Positions 12,373 to 23,237 of a DNA stretch of 64,000 bases are shown piece by piece (position 1 is the first letter of the stretch; each line of letters opens with the position of its first letter). The notes below the pieces were generated by a model that made no database searches, had not been told where the DNA came from, and was given only the letters and a program-made list of their open reading frames with translations. The translations under genes and the position numbers were made by a program. Source of the stretch: Deroplatys truncata (taxonomy: Eukaryota > Arthropoda > Insecta > Mantodea > Mantidae); NCBI GenBank assembly GCA_030765065.1, contig CM060980.1, forward strand, positions 57,024,364-57,088,363, read 5' to 3'.

Positions 12373-12589
12373 AATTTTATGTTTAACACCCAAATGACTT
12401 TCTCTAACTTACGAATTCACAGATGCCCAACATTATATTACACTCTTTCATTCGTCTAACGTTAATACGATAATTACAAAGAAGTGATTTCAAACTATGC
12501 AACATGAACTTACAAAGATCATTCCGAAGGGATTTCCTTTGGTTTACCAGGAAGGATTCCCAGTTATTCAAAATTAGGAAAAAATTAAT

Positions 12590-12935
12590 CAGAATGAATA
12601 TGACTTCACACACAGAAAATTCACGATATATGCTCCACTTTTCATACTAATATCTCAAAGATAGGATATTTTAATAAAAAACATTAAGTCAGTTTCTAAA
12701 AATGGGAATGCTTGGAGTGTGATGATTGTCTTGAAAAATTTCACCTGTCATTTTGAACGCTGTTTGACTCAAGTGTAATCTGTCATTTATCCGATTGTTT
12801 GTTTTTGAATTATCACTGATATACAGGCTCGCACAGGCCTTCTCTTAAAAAATATTATTTTTATTCAGGGGACCTTCAAAACTGCATTTGCAATGGAACA
12901 CCGATATCGACTTTTTGGTGGAATATTACCGTCTG
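12590..12935 (+). mobile_element. family H repeat, strongly degraded 3' half
   Basis: Order of blocks matches the family (TATTTTAATAAAAAAC, TTGTCTTGAAAAATTTC, TTATCCGATTGTTTGTTTTTG, ATTCAGGGGACCT, CCGATATCGACTTTTTGG) but with many changes and no intact terminus. An old copy. Confidence 0.55.
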
Positions 12936-13396
12936 CAAAATCCTTTGCAACTATTATTCCCCTACTATTTACTATCTGGTATGGATTAGGAATAGTACTA
13001 GATTTATTGGATATTAGCATGGCGAATAATATGAATTTTCTGTTGATAAAGTTTGAAGTCCATTCATTCTTTTGAAGTTGTATAACTCGTAAACTACAAG
13101 AGCAAGATAAAAACTCACAAGAGAAAATAGTAGATCTCATAAAACAATACACTGAGTGTCAAATAATTTTCATTGCATTAGCCCTTTTGGAAATATAGAA
13201 ACTTGGGTCTTGGTGTGGGGCATATTTTAGAAGGCGAGATTCTTCTTTTATCCCTCACAAAAGCCGTGGTAAAAAAAAGTAGTTTATGGCATAACATCCT
13301 GCGTTCTGTTTTCACATCATACATGCAATCGAGACCTTATTACTCGATCTCAGAGTAAATCGCGAGTAATGTGAAATTAATGCAATAATCCAAAGA
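12936..13396. other. unassigned sequence
   Basis: Nothing recognised. Confidence 0.45.
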
Positions 13397-13520
13397 GCGA
13401 GATGCCTCAGAAGGTAGCGTCTGAGCTCGCATTCAGAAGGTCAATGTTCAATCTGACTGCAATGTTTTTAGTTCATTCATCAGTCGCCAAGTAACTACCG
13501 GATGGTTATTAAATACCACT
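13397..13520 (+). mobile_element. possible degraded SINE, family C head
   Basis: AGAGCGAGATGCCTCAGAAGG, TAGCGTCTGAGCTCGCATTC and AGAAGGTCAATGTTCAATC follow the order of the family C head seen in reverse at 50356-50550 (GAGCGAG, CTGAGGCTCGCATTC, GGGAGGTC, GGTTCGATTC). The tail does not match. Tentative. Confidence 0.4.
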
Positions 13521-14004
13521 GCCCAAATTTTCATCTACAGAGCATAAAGAAATAGAAATAAATTAATGTACTAGAAGGTGACTACGCAACTAAGGCATGC
13601 TTTGGCTCAAGTGAATTAATGAATCTACAGTAGCCATCACTACATGACCAAGAATTTAAGGAAGGAAAGAAAAACAAAATACATAATTGATTTTTTTAGT
13701 ACACTCTCTCTAAAACAACTGCTTGTGGGACTATTAACATACCGAAAATAGGCCACTAAATAGCCTAGGCCGCTACATTCGTCATGAAAACCTTTAGCAG
13801 CGTAATAAAGAAAATCCAGACGACAATGACCAGTCATACCAACTTTAACAGGGTTTTAAGCAAAATTCTTGTTCGTAAAACAAGAAACATAAGACAATAT
13901 TGCTTTTGTGTTAATCATTAAGTTGTTCACTCCCTCCACGTAAAGAACTTTCGATTTTTTTCCCCGTTTGTATCCCTCAAAATTATTCTTAACAAAAACG
14001 ATTA
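13521..14004. other. unassigned sequence
   Basis: Nothing recognised apart from the left target duplication of the next SINE. Confidence 0.45.
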
Positions 14005-14293
14005 AATTAAATTGCGTTTTATTTTATGGACGCTCCTTAACTGCTGTGCTCCTTAGCGTCCCATTCTATATTGGGCGTGAAAGACCGGAAATTTTCCTCA
14101 GAGACCTCTTTATTAGGCTTGAGGTTCTTTTACGTCCCATAAATCTACGGCACGGGATCACCGGCTTTACTTCCCTTCCGAAAGAAGTCATGCTAAGGAT
14201 TTTTACGCCCGAAAAAGATCCATCGCCCTCCGCGAGTTTGAACGCACGACCTTAGGAACTAGACATGGTAGCCCCTACATCACGGAGGACGAC
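14005..14293 (-). mobile_element. tRNA-derived SINE, family A
   Basis: A reverse full-length copy. It has the tail block TTTATGGACGCTCCTTAACT, the GTCCCATTCTATATTGGGCG block, the GCCGGTGATCCC-type block in reverse complement, and a tRNA-like head ending GGAGGACGAC. Flanked by AAAAACGATTA (13994-14004) and CAAAGCGATTA (14294-14304), a slightly decayed target duplication. Confidence 0.85.
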
Positions 14294-14318
14294 CAAAGCG
14301 ATTACTTTACAAAAAAAA

Positions 14319-15228
14319 TCTGATGTGTTACACTCACATGACTTTCTCTACTCTTGTACAAACTAATTTTACAAACGCTTATTCTCCATCTACTTCATGT
14401 TAATCGAGATAAACATTTGCAGACTCTATCTTATTGCTAATTTTCTTGTAGATGTAAGGGGAATATATATTTACAAGGGCAATATAGAAATACAGTAGCC
14501 TTTAAGCACATACATATCTCTTAATAGCTGGTTGCTAGGTGCAGCACCATCCCCTTTGCCACAGATTAATACTCTTTGCATATACAAGACAAAAAAATGA
14601 ATAACGAATTCCCATTAAAGAAATTAAGTATTGAAAAATTTAACAGAATAACAAGCAATATCTCGAAAATTGTTCACTCAACAAAAAAAATGTATATGAC
14701 ATAAATTGTGTATTTTAACGCGATGTACATTTTTTGTGTAGTAAAATTTTCTCTATCTCTTATGGTTTACCGGTTATGCAAAAGTCGTTCACAATGAAGA
14801 ATACTTTTGGAGAAATTCCCAGAAAGATATACATTTTATTTGTCATGAAAATATCTTAAACATGTGATATTTTAATCAAAATCGTTAGAGCCGTTTTTGA
14901 GAAAATTAAAATTTTCGAAAAATCTTCCATGTAAAGGGTATCCTGGGGTGGGGGGATTTTCTTGAAAACCTTCGTGTCGCCTCCTTGGAAGATACTGAAC
15001 CTAAATACCAATTTTGGTGTTTATCCGAATGTTCGTTTCTGAGTTATGCTGTTCACAGGCAGACACACAGACACACAGACAGAAACACAGACACACTCGG
15101 ACATGTTTCCAAAAATGCTTTTTTTGGATTCAGAGGGTCTCAAAACATATTTCCGGTGTAATCTTGGTATCGAATTTTTGGGTGGAATACAATAGTTCCC
15201 CTACTTACTATACGTAGTAGAGAAAGTA
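14319..15228 (+). mobile_element. family H repeat, full-length reference copy
   Basis: A complete 910-bp forward copy. Order: 5' terminus TCTGATGTGTTACACTCAC; internal ACTTTCTCTAC at 14341; a body with GGTTTACCGGTTATGCAAAAG and TTTTTGAGAAAATTAAAAT; an impure (AC)n/(AG) tract at 15057-15098; a TTTTGGATTCAG block; CGAATTTTTGGGTGGAAT; a hairpin TACTA-TACG-TAGTA just inside the 3' end; and the end GTAGAGAAAGTA, inverted relative to the 5' internal motif. The left flank is an A run. No obvious target duplication. No protein-coding potential. The best copy for defining the family. Confidence 0.9.
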
Positions 15229-16034
15229 ATATTTTCTACCAAAATGTTCCTTTAAATACAAAGCAGTTTTAAACATTGAGTATTTAGACCATAGTGAGGA
15301 AGCTTTCAGTATCCTCGATTTAAAGAAATCAGTATCTATTACATCTTCGTTCACAAGGGAAACACTGTTTACCTTGCACTGGTCTTTAAATGGAATATAC
15401 TCCTCATACTGCTGTCCAAATTTTGCTGGTAGCAGATTCAGTTCAATACTTCTGGCTCGGATTGAAATTTCCTCGGAATTTTTTCCCGTGTTTTCAGGCT
15501 TGTTTAGAAACAGCGCTCAGAACAAGTACTGTCATCTATAGGTACATCCGCATTACGGTCAACGCTTCCTAGTAGGCGTTGGTACGGTTCATATCGTGGG
15601 ATTCAGGCGACTGTGAGTATATTTTAACACATGACTGAAATACTCCTTTTATATTTATACAGTACTTATATTACAGTTATTTTACTTAATATAATTTAGA
15701 AAGCTTTTCCTAAAAACTATTGTATGCACCATGTACGCAAAAGCGGCATTTTGCGTACTTGTTATCTAAATAGTTGTACGAAGAATGATTTAAAGTTGCG
15801 CCCTATAGGACAGCAACATTACAAGGACAAATATCACAAAAACCAGTAACACAGAAGAGCACAAGCAGTAAGTACACGAAAATAAGTAGTTTTTAAATAA
15901 TGTGCACGAATTTTTCTAAGTAATGATTCATATTTAGGTTAATTATCACAGTGCACTGAGTAAATTAATTACACTTTAGAGGGGCAAGGTATAGAGCATG
16001 GATCTTATATGGATATGCGGATCTCTCCATCTTG
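15229..16034. other. unassigned sequence
   Basis: Nothing recognised; flank of the mariner-type element. Confidence 0.5.
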
Positions 16035-16036
16035 TA

Positions 16037-17321
16037 AAGGGTCTTTCAACAAGAGTGTCCTATTTTAACAAGTGATAGCTGCCGTTGTTATTGAGTTACA
16101 GCAGTCATTTTTTTCATGTGGTTACAGTTGTTATTGACAAATAGCCATGGAACGTTACAACATTCAGCAACGCATAGTAATTGTGAAAATGTATTATCAA
16201 AATAGATCATCTATTCGCCAAAACTTCCGTGTATTGCGTGAAGTTTACGGTGTGCATAATCGTCCCTGCGAGAGAACGTTTGATCGATAAATTTGAAAGA
16301 AGTGGTTCTGTCAGCGATCAAAGAACGCCTGTGCGTAATTGACGTAAGTGCTCCAACGAAAACATAGGCGCCGTTCGTGAGAGTATACGCGAGAACGGAA
16401 ACAAATCAATTGCTCATGGAGCGCAAGAATTGGGGCTTTCGCCGACCACAACTTGGCGAATTCTGCATCTGAACTTGAAGTTTCACGCTTAAAAATGGTG
16501 TAACTCAAGCCCAACGACCATAGGTTGCGCCGTGTATTCGCTGACTGGGCTATGGAGCAATTGGAAGCTGACACGGATTTTTGTCGAAAAATCATCTTCA
16601 GCGACAAAGCCCACTTTTGGATGGATGGTTGTATTAACAAACAAAATTGCCTCTATTGGAGCAATCACAATCCAATGCGGATTCAAGAACGACCACTTCA
16701 TCCCCAAAAGGTTACTGTGTGGTGTGGATTTTGGTATGGTGGAATCATTGGTCCATATTTTTTCCAAGATGAAGATGGAGAAGCTCTGTCAATGGAGAAA
16801 GATACCGGGCTCTTAAAAGGGACTAAGGGACTATTTTTGGCCTCAATTGGACGGTATGGGTCTCAGAAACATCTGGTTCCAGCAAGATGTTGCCACATGT
16901 CATACTGCTCTCGAAACAATCGATCTTTTGAAGGAAAAGTTCAAAGGTTTCATCATTTCCCGTGGTGGTGATGTTAACTGGCCCCCGAGGTCATGTGATT
17001 TGACGCGGTTGGATTACTTCCTGTGGGGTTATGTTAAATCTCGAGTTTATGTCAACAAGACAAACAGTAAATGATCTTATGAATAACATCACGCGTGTTA
17101 ATCGTGAAGTTGGACCTAATTTACGTTCTTCTGTCATTAAAAATTGGGTCAACCGTATACGCGCAACCCAACGAAGTCGCGGCGGTCACTTAACTGATGT
17201 TTTCTTCCACAGGTAATGACATTAATTATGTCCCAAAATAAAAAAGGAAATAAACCTCTATCATTTATAGAATGTGTTTTATTTAAGTTCAAAGATAGGA
17301 CACTCTTGTTGAAAGACCCTG
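16037..17321 (+). mobile_element. DD41D mariner-type transposon, complete but inactive
   Basis: A 1285-bp element. Its 27-bp terminal inverted repeats (AAGGGTCTTTCAACAAGAGT... at 16037-16063 and its complement at 17295-17321) differ only at the outermost base. TA duplications lie at 16035-16036 and 17322-17323. TA targets and terminal repeats of this size are standard for the IS630-Tc1-mariner superfamily. The single gene inside is broken, so the copy could move only in trans. Confidence 0.93.
16147..17216 (+). pseudogene. DD41D (rosa/visitor-like) transposase pseudogene
   Basis: A transposase that would bind the element ends and cut DNA. It starts MERYNIQQRIVIVKMYYQNR with an N-terminal helix-turn-helix region. 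The reading frame shifts near 16270 into RLIDKFERSGSVSDQRTPV, meets a TGA at 16340-16342 (probably from CGA) and a TAA at 16490-16492, then shifts again into RRVFADWAMEQLEAD. The first catalytic Asp lies in IIFSDKAHFW (relatives usually FSDEAHFW). After another shift near 16830, NIWFQQDVATCHT carries the second Asp and CDLTRLDYFLWGYVKSRVY the third, with 41 residues between them. That defines DD41D rather than DD34D mariner. A last shift near 17070 leads to NRIRATQRSRGGHL at the C terminus. At least four frame or stop lesions make it non-functional. Confidence 0.88.
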
Positions 17322-17323
17322 TA

Positions 17324-18049
17324 TATAAGGGATAATATTAATTCGTAACAGATAGAGTGAAAGTTTGCTCACATACATCTTTCTTTTGTTTAATAGATGC
17401 ATGTGCAGCTCATGATTCCTTTTAAAATGATGCATCATTAGTTCCACTGCCTATTAGCAAGTGGGTTGCTTTGTTTAGCAACATTTAATCTCAGTGAGCT
17501 TTAAACACAATATTAATAGAGCTGTACTTGGTATTCGATAACGTCTTTCACTCACTCGCAAAATAATCGAATACCGGCAGTGTGCAATACATTATAATTA
17601 TGAAAGTAAAGTTATGACTTTACGTAGCATATTAAGGTCAGGGGTCACTTGTTTTGCTAGCAAATTACCTAAACACGCAAGCCTCGGATGTGACTTTCAC
17701 TCGGTCTAAACGCCCAGATCCAAGTGCGTTCGAGAATTTAAATGGTATTCTGAAATTGTAGAACAAGATGTGTGCAATGTACTGAAACAGCGGCGATTAA
17801 AGATTTATAACAGTCTTGCTGAGTTGTTCACTGCAATGCGACTAATGTACAATGTAAGTAAATATAATACATATTCAGTATAAGTGATACTGAAGTTAGC
17901 AACATTATTCAAAGGCGAAAATAGCATTTAATAACAGCAATTTTTAGTACAAACATAGTACTATTCCCGGTTAGATTATAGGTTATATAGTGCGTTTCAA
18001 AAGTCCCACATATTTTCTGCTACAGTTAAATGGACATGCTTTCAAAGAA
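17324..18049. other. unassigned sequence
   Basis: No gene or recurring repeat recognised. Confidence 0.5.
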
Positions 18050-18851
18050 TCTGATGTGTTACACTCACATGACTTTCTCTACTCTTGTACAAACTGTTTT
18101 TACAAACGCTTATTCTCCATATGCTTCATGTTAATCAAGATATCGAGATGCTAATCTTATTGCTAATTTTCTTGTAGATGCAAGGGGAATTGGTAGGCTT
18201 TAAGCGATAGTCAAATATTTTAAGAGCTGGTTGCTATGTGGAGTATTCCATTCTCTTTGCATTACCAGGACAAAAAAATTGAATAACGAATTCCCATTTG
18301 AGAAAAAGTATAAGTATTGGAAAATTGAAGGGAATAACAAGCAATATCTCGATAATGGTTCACTCACAAAACAAATGTATATGACATAAATTGTATATTT
18401 TAACTCGATCTACATTTTTTGTGTAGTAAAATATTGTCTATCGCTTATGGTTTACCAGTTATGCAAAAGTCGCTCACAATGAAGAATACTTCCCAGAAAA
18501 TTCGAGAAACACATTTCATTTGTCATGAAAATATGTTAAACATGTGATATTTTAATCAAAATCGTTCGGGCCATTTTTGAGAATATTAAAATTTTCGAAA
18601 AATGTTCCATGTAAAGGGTAATCTGGGGTGTCACATCTCTGGAAGATAGTGAACCTAAATACAGTTTGGTGTTTATCCAACTGTTCGTTTCTGAATTATG
18701 CTGTTCACAGACACACATAGGGACATGCTTCTAAAAATGGTTTTTTGGATTCAGGGAGCCTCAAAACATATATTTCCGGTGAAATCTCGGTATCGAATTT
18801 TTGGGTGGAATACAATACTTCCCCTACTCACTATACCTAGTAGAGAAAGTA
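18050..18851 (+). mobile_element. family H repeat, forward copy
   Basis: 5' TCTGATGTGTTACACTCACA, 3' CCTAGTAGAGAAAGTA. It has a small deletion near 18629 (a stretch between GGGGTG and TCACATCTC is missing relative to other copies) and only a short AC tract. A non-coding, recent-looking copy. Confidence 0.9.
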
Positions 18852-18969
18852 AATACGCTCGGACATAGTACGTCTTAAAAGACACCTTTTCGCAAAAACA
18901 AACAACTCTTAATATCGTTGTTGTGCAAGTTGGGACGTCATCGGAACCATTTTTAAAATATTGAATTGA

Positions 18970-19185
18970 GTTTTTTTTTATTTATGGGCGCTCTTTAACT
19001 ATATGGTCATTAGCGTTCCATTCTAAATTGGGCGTGAAACATCGGAAATTTTGCTCAGAGACTTCTATTCGGTTAATCTACGATACGGGACCACCAACTT
19101 TACTCCCTTCAGAAGCAATCCATGCTAAGGATTTCTACCCCCGATAAATACATCCATGGTACCCCTAGACCGAGGAAGACGACCC
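18970..19185 (-). mobile_element. tRNA-derived SINE, family A, degraded
   Basis: Shares TTTATGGGCGCTCTTTAACT, ATTGGGCGTGAAA and AAGGATTTCTACCCCCGA with other family A copies. Internal deletions remove the box B region. The head remnant GAGGAAGACGACC is at the right. Confidence 0.75.
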
Positions 19186-19233
19186 CATGTTTAAATGGCA
19201 CCCTATATGTTTTTATATACCATCTCAAAGATA

Positions 19234-19234
19234 C

Positions 19235-19265
<31 letters not shown>
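19234..19265. repeat. (ATT)n microsatellite
   Basis: About ten ATT units. Confidence 0.95.
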
Positions 19266-19389
19266 GTGAATGATTGTACAAACCCTCAATTGTTTTATAT
19301 AGCGTGTGAAGTTAAAGAAATGCGTGTGTGTATATGTATATATAAACAGTGGAATTCTATACCGTTTCGTATGCAAGAAACCCCATATA

Positions 19390-19560
19390 TTGTAAGAACT
19401 AAAAGAAACCCTCGGGAGAAATTCGCTCAATTTCGGATATTGAACTCGAGTGTGAATGAAAACTTTCTGAGAAGATGCCAGAAGTGTGTTGATACCGAAG
19501 ACAAAATTTCCAACATTCTTGATGTTAAAAATTTAATTTTGAGGTATGTGCTTATCATCA
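19390..19560 (+). pseudogene. transposase C-terminal fragment (DUF4817-associated type)
   Basis: The frame reads SSVNENFLRRCQKCVDTED, very like the closing segment of insect DDE transposases that carry an N-terminal DUF4817 helix-turn-helix (pattern RVNxNFLRRCQxCxxxEGxHFQH). The matching end at 28.6-29.2 kb reads VNGNFIRRCQECLSAEGHH. Upstream catalytic blocks are absent. A GC-rich stretch with CGCGCGAGCCGCC follows at about 19625-19650. Confidence 0.5.
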
Positions 19561-19599
19561 TTGCAATTGTAAAAGTAACTATGAGAACGTGAGGCGGTT

Positions 19600-20340
19600 G
19601 CGGGGAATATTAAGTTATGCGGCGACTGTCGCGCGAGCCGCCGTGCGGTGGCCACAATGTGAAGGAAAAGCACTGTACATTATGCATACACTTATGCTAT
19701 AATATTTCGCATTTGGCTGCAGTATAGCACAACGATAGTACGCAAATAAGTCTCAGCAGTTCTTAGTTTTGTAAACGAAGAGCAAACTTCGAACGTCTAT
19801 TATTGCTCTAGTACAGAGTGAGCCGAACCGACTGCGAGGTGTTTTTCCTGTCCGCGTCTTCGGCGCTTGTTTCCGTCTGCCGCTATCATAGAAAGGCGCG
19901 GGAGAAAGCATACAGCATTTTTAAAACTACTATTAAAGGCTTTACTTACCAACTTTAGGAAAGGAGATCTGAAACTGGCCACCGTCGTTGTCCATACATT
20001 TTTTGGCACCTGTTTGGAAACTATCTATCACTCGCCGTAGTTCACGTTGGGAAATTTCCTGGCGGATATTTTGTTAATTCTTCCAGGGTGTGTTGCCTTG
20101 TCTTATACACTTTATCTCTTAAGTTACCCCGGAGGGGTATTTTATGAACAATATTACCAGCTGCGCGGTGTTTTTCCACTGCCTGTGAGGAAATATGATA
20201 AAAGCATGATAACTCACTGCTGCTATAAACAAAGTCACGCTGTTGCGGTTTTGCTATGCAGTGTGAGGTGCAGTTTTGGGTTGACGGTGATGTGATGTAG
20301 TTCAGTTATTACGAGTTAGTTATTATTTTGTTTTGTACTT
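19600..20340. other. unassigned, partly GC-rich sequence
   Basis: No gene recognised. GC-rich patches at 19590-19660 and 19815-19910 stand out from the AT-rich background and lie between the C-terminal and N-terminal transposase scraps. Confidence 0.4.
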
Positions 20341-20355
20341 AGTCACAAAGTGTAT

Positions 20356-20619
20356 TATGGCTCAGTATGTTTTCTACTGCACAGCGTGTATGTGTCAACC
20401 CGGTCAGCTCGCCAAGTGAAAGTACGATTTGCAGAAAGATTTCCAGGTGTAAAGGTTCCAGGCCGTACAACAATCCATGAACTTTACAGTAAATTTCAGG
20501 CCACAGAAAGTGTTCAGGCTAAGAAATCTAAAAGACGGCTTTCGGTTCTTACCGAAGAAACATTAGGCGACGTTGGTCATCGTTTGGAAAATTCCCCCCC
20601 AAAATTCCATGATGGATAG
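20356..20619 (+). pseudogene. transposase N-terminal fragment (DUF4817-like HTH)
   Basis: Reads SARQVKVRFAERFPGVKVPG, then a TTIHELYSKFQATESV block and RRLSVLTEETLGDVGHRLEN. This is the order of the helix-turn-helix DNA-binding part of DUF4817-type transposases (FPGxxVPxxxTIxxLxxKFxxTGSV, then RRxVLTEExLDxIGxRLE). An upstream MAQYVF-like start lies in another frame at about 20356. It ends in a C run and stop; the catalytic core is missing. It cannot be joined colinearly with the C-terminal piece at 19.4 kb, which lies upstream on the same strand. Confidence 0.6.
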
Positions 20620-21324
20620 TTTCCTCTTACTTATGATTTCTAATTTTCTTTCACAGCAGTAAGTATTGGCACACCTACCATATTTTTACTCCATTTTACT
20701 CGGGCTATAGTTCGAAGTGTCTAAATTGCATATTCTCCCTTTTTCTTTTCAGTTTCCCGCTATAAAATTAGACTTGAGGTCCGCAGACTGCAAATACGAG
20801 CTCGTTGTTCCTTCTTTCTTCATGCGATTAATTCTCGATATAGCTGCGACTCAAGCAATCGTAAATCACGAACGTAAGTCGACCTCTTTGAGAAGAGGAG
20901 GAGAAAAGTGGAATAAAACTCTTATTTTAAATGAAAAATGTGTCCAGGGCCCTACATTAACTCTGTAATGCTGTTTTCGTTAAATTGATAATAGGTTTTG
21001 GAAACAGCAACGATGTCACGCCAAGGATTAAGGGATTTATGAGCTCGGTAAAATCCGTACGCTAAACGCGCTTTGGGTAGTGGAAAGGGGGGAAGGTCAA
21101 CTTTCCTTGTTTTATATAATGAAGGCTAATCGCTACAGCAGTTGAAATATGGTGTTTGAAAATTATACAAAATATATGTGCACTTGAAATACCAGTGCTA
21201 ACACTCACGCCATATAAAACAGGAAGCATTGAATAAAGTACCTAGCGGAATCGAGGGCAAATCCTTCGTAGAATTCTATTTTAGAAAAATCGAAAAAATA
21301 GCAAAGAAAATGTATGATAAAAAT
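20620..21324. other. unassigned sequence
   Basis: Nothing recognised. Confidence 0.45.
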
Positions 21325-21823
21325 TTCTGGTGTTTTACATTCACATGAATTTTTCTACCTCCTGTCACTTATTAGTGGGTGTGTAAATTATTATTACGAA
21401 AGTTTATTTTGGTATCTACTTTATTTTAGACGCTATGCGCTGGCCTTAAAATTCCATACTCTTTACGTGCAATCGCGACAAATAACTGAATATCGAAACG
21501 ACTTGGAAAGAATAAAAAATGAGCCATTTTTTAGAAGATCAAAAATTTTGAAAAATGCTCCATGTAAAGGATAGTTTGGCGTCGGGTAATTTCTTGAAAA
21601 TCTTCGTGTCGCATCTTTGGAGGGTACTGAGCTTATATACCAAGTTTTTATCCGACTTTTCGTTTTTTGAATTATGCTGACACAGGCGCACAAAAACACT
21701 CACACGGACCTTTTCTAATTTTTTTTGATTCAGAGGACTTCATATATTTCCAGTGATATCTGGTATTGAACTATGAGTGGAATACAGTACCTTGTCTACC
21801 AACTAGGTACGCGGTAGAGAGTA
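21325..21823 (+). mobile_element. family H repeat, forward copy with internal deletion
   Basis: 5' end TCTGGTGTTTTACATTCACA with the CACTTATTAGTGGGTG subfamily block. It jumps at about 21490 from the 5' region to the AATGAGCCATTTTTTAG block, so about 400 bp of the body is missing. It ends GCGGTAGAGAGTA. Confidence 0.75.
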
Positions 21824-22196
21824 AAAAGGTATGCAATAACAAGTTATTAACAATATAAGCAACTAATTCTAAGTTTAACAAACAAGCCGCGAGCATTTAG
21901 GTCAGTAGTTCCCTAACTGGCAAGAGTGCGAGATCTACAGGAAGGATATAGGTAACTTACTGATAAGAAGAAAGAAATATGTATCTGTACCGCTTAACAG
22001 AGAAATTGTTATCAGTACTTTTGATGTCAATATTAACTACAGTTTTCCTTACCATTGTTGGTGTATATATAACTAATTGCATATTAATGTGTATGTGTTT
22101 GTGCGTGCACACATACCTTAATGGTACCTTAAAACCATTCTGTTAGTATTTGTGTCTGCTAGTAATTGATCGACTGGACGTGTGCCCTCAAAATAC

Positions 22197-22385
22197 ACCG
22201 AGCGAGATGTCTCCGGGGTAACGTGTGAGGCTCCCAGGCCGGCCACTCTGACCGTGGAATTTTTCGTGATTTCGTGATTTCCCCGGTTCGGTAGGCGAAT
22301 GTTGGTGTGTTTCCCCTTATACCAAGAATTTCCTGTCCGTCATTTCCTATCCCCATCATTTCCATTCATCTGTTTCACCTCTGTA
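22197..22385 (+). mobile_element. tRNA-derived SINE, family C, lacking box B
   Basis: Begins ACCGAGCGAGATGTCTCCGG. It continues GTGTGAGGCTCCCA and then CCACTCTGACCGTGGAATTT, CGGTTCGGTAGGCGAATG and GTCATTTCCTATCCCC, as in the reverse complement of 50356-50550. About 30 bases holding the expected GGTTCGATTCC box B are absent, so this copy probably cannot be transcribed by RNA polymerase III. Confidence 0.7.
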
Positions 22386-22740
22386 TCAGGGTTGTAGGAT
22401 CAGGCGACGGCGGTTGGTGTGCTGCGGCAGGACAGTGGAATTTTTCGCTCTGGAAAGATTTCTTCCTGGCGCTTGGCGGGACTGCTGGGGCCCTTTTCTT
22501 TCCTGAGAGTTTCTGTCTACACCCGGTTCCTCCAGGTTGCTGGTTGCTAAGGCAGGGCTAACCGGCGTAAGGATTGGTGTCATGTTGGAATCGTTAGGGA
22601 CCCCGTCCTTACTAGCGTGCATCGTCGTGGATCTCGTCGATCTTCAGTTTCCTTCGTCCCTTCTTCCCAGGGGTCACTTTGGAAGCTGGCGCTGTGTTTC
22701 AGTTATTGGAGGCCCTTCCGTCTAACTCCTAATCCCTCAA
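22386..22740. other. GC-rich unassigned island
   Basis: About 350 bp clearly richer in GC than the surroundings, with no recognisable protein or repeat. It follows directly on the SINE C copy. Confidence 0.4.
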
Positions 22741-23237
22741 AACCGGAAGATGCTTATTGAATTGAATTTTAACGCCCCAGAATGGAAGTTATTTGCATCC
22801 CGGCGTTAAGCATGAGTTTTGCATTTAGTTTTATTAATGATATTGCTTTTCAATAAGGAATAGATACATGAGTACACATACTAACACCAAAAGAAAATAT
22901 TCACATTTCAAGATTTTCTGTATATAGAGAGATTCAACTAATGATTAAACTTGAAATCAGACTGACAAGGGTGAAAAAAATTCTTTGTATATTTTTACTT
23001 TAAAAACTTTTATGTAAATTATGTATGGAATTGATAATTAGATGTGAACAATAATATTTCTAGTTAACTGTTTAAACAAATTTCATAGTTAGGTAACACT
23101 GTGATTTTGAAGTAGCAATTTTATACTGAGGATTTGTGGAACACGGTTATTTTATACACACCATACTGTAGTAGATATTTAACTACCACTCCCTATACAC
23201 TCTCTAAGTGTACTATTTCGATCTACATCATGTAACT
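22741..23237. other. unassigned sequence
   Basis: AT-rich; nothing recognised. Confidence 0.45.

Noticed and set aside
19560-20356. Joining the N-terminal piece at 20.4 kb and the C-terminal piece at 19.4 kb into one transposase gene
   Set aside because: Both lie on the plus strand in the wrong order, so they are separate remnants or a rearrangement.
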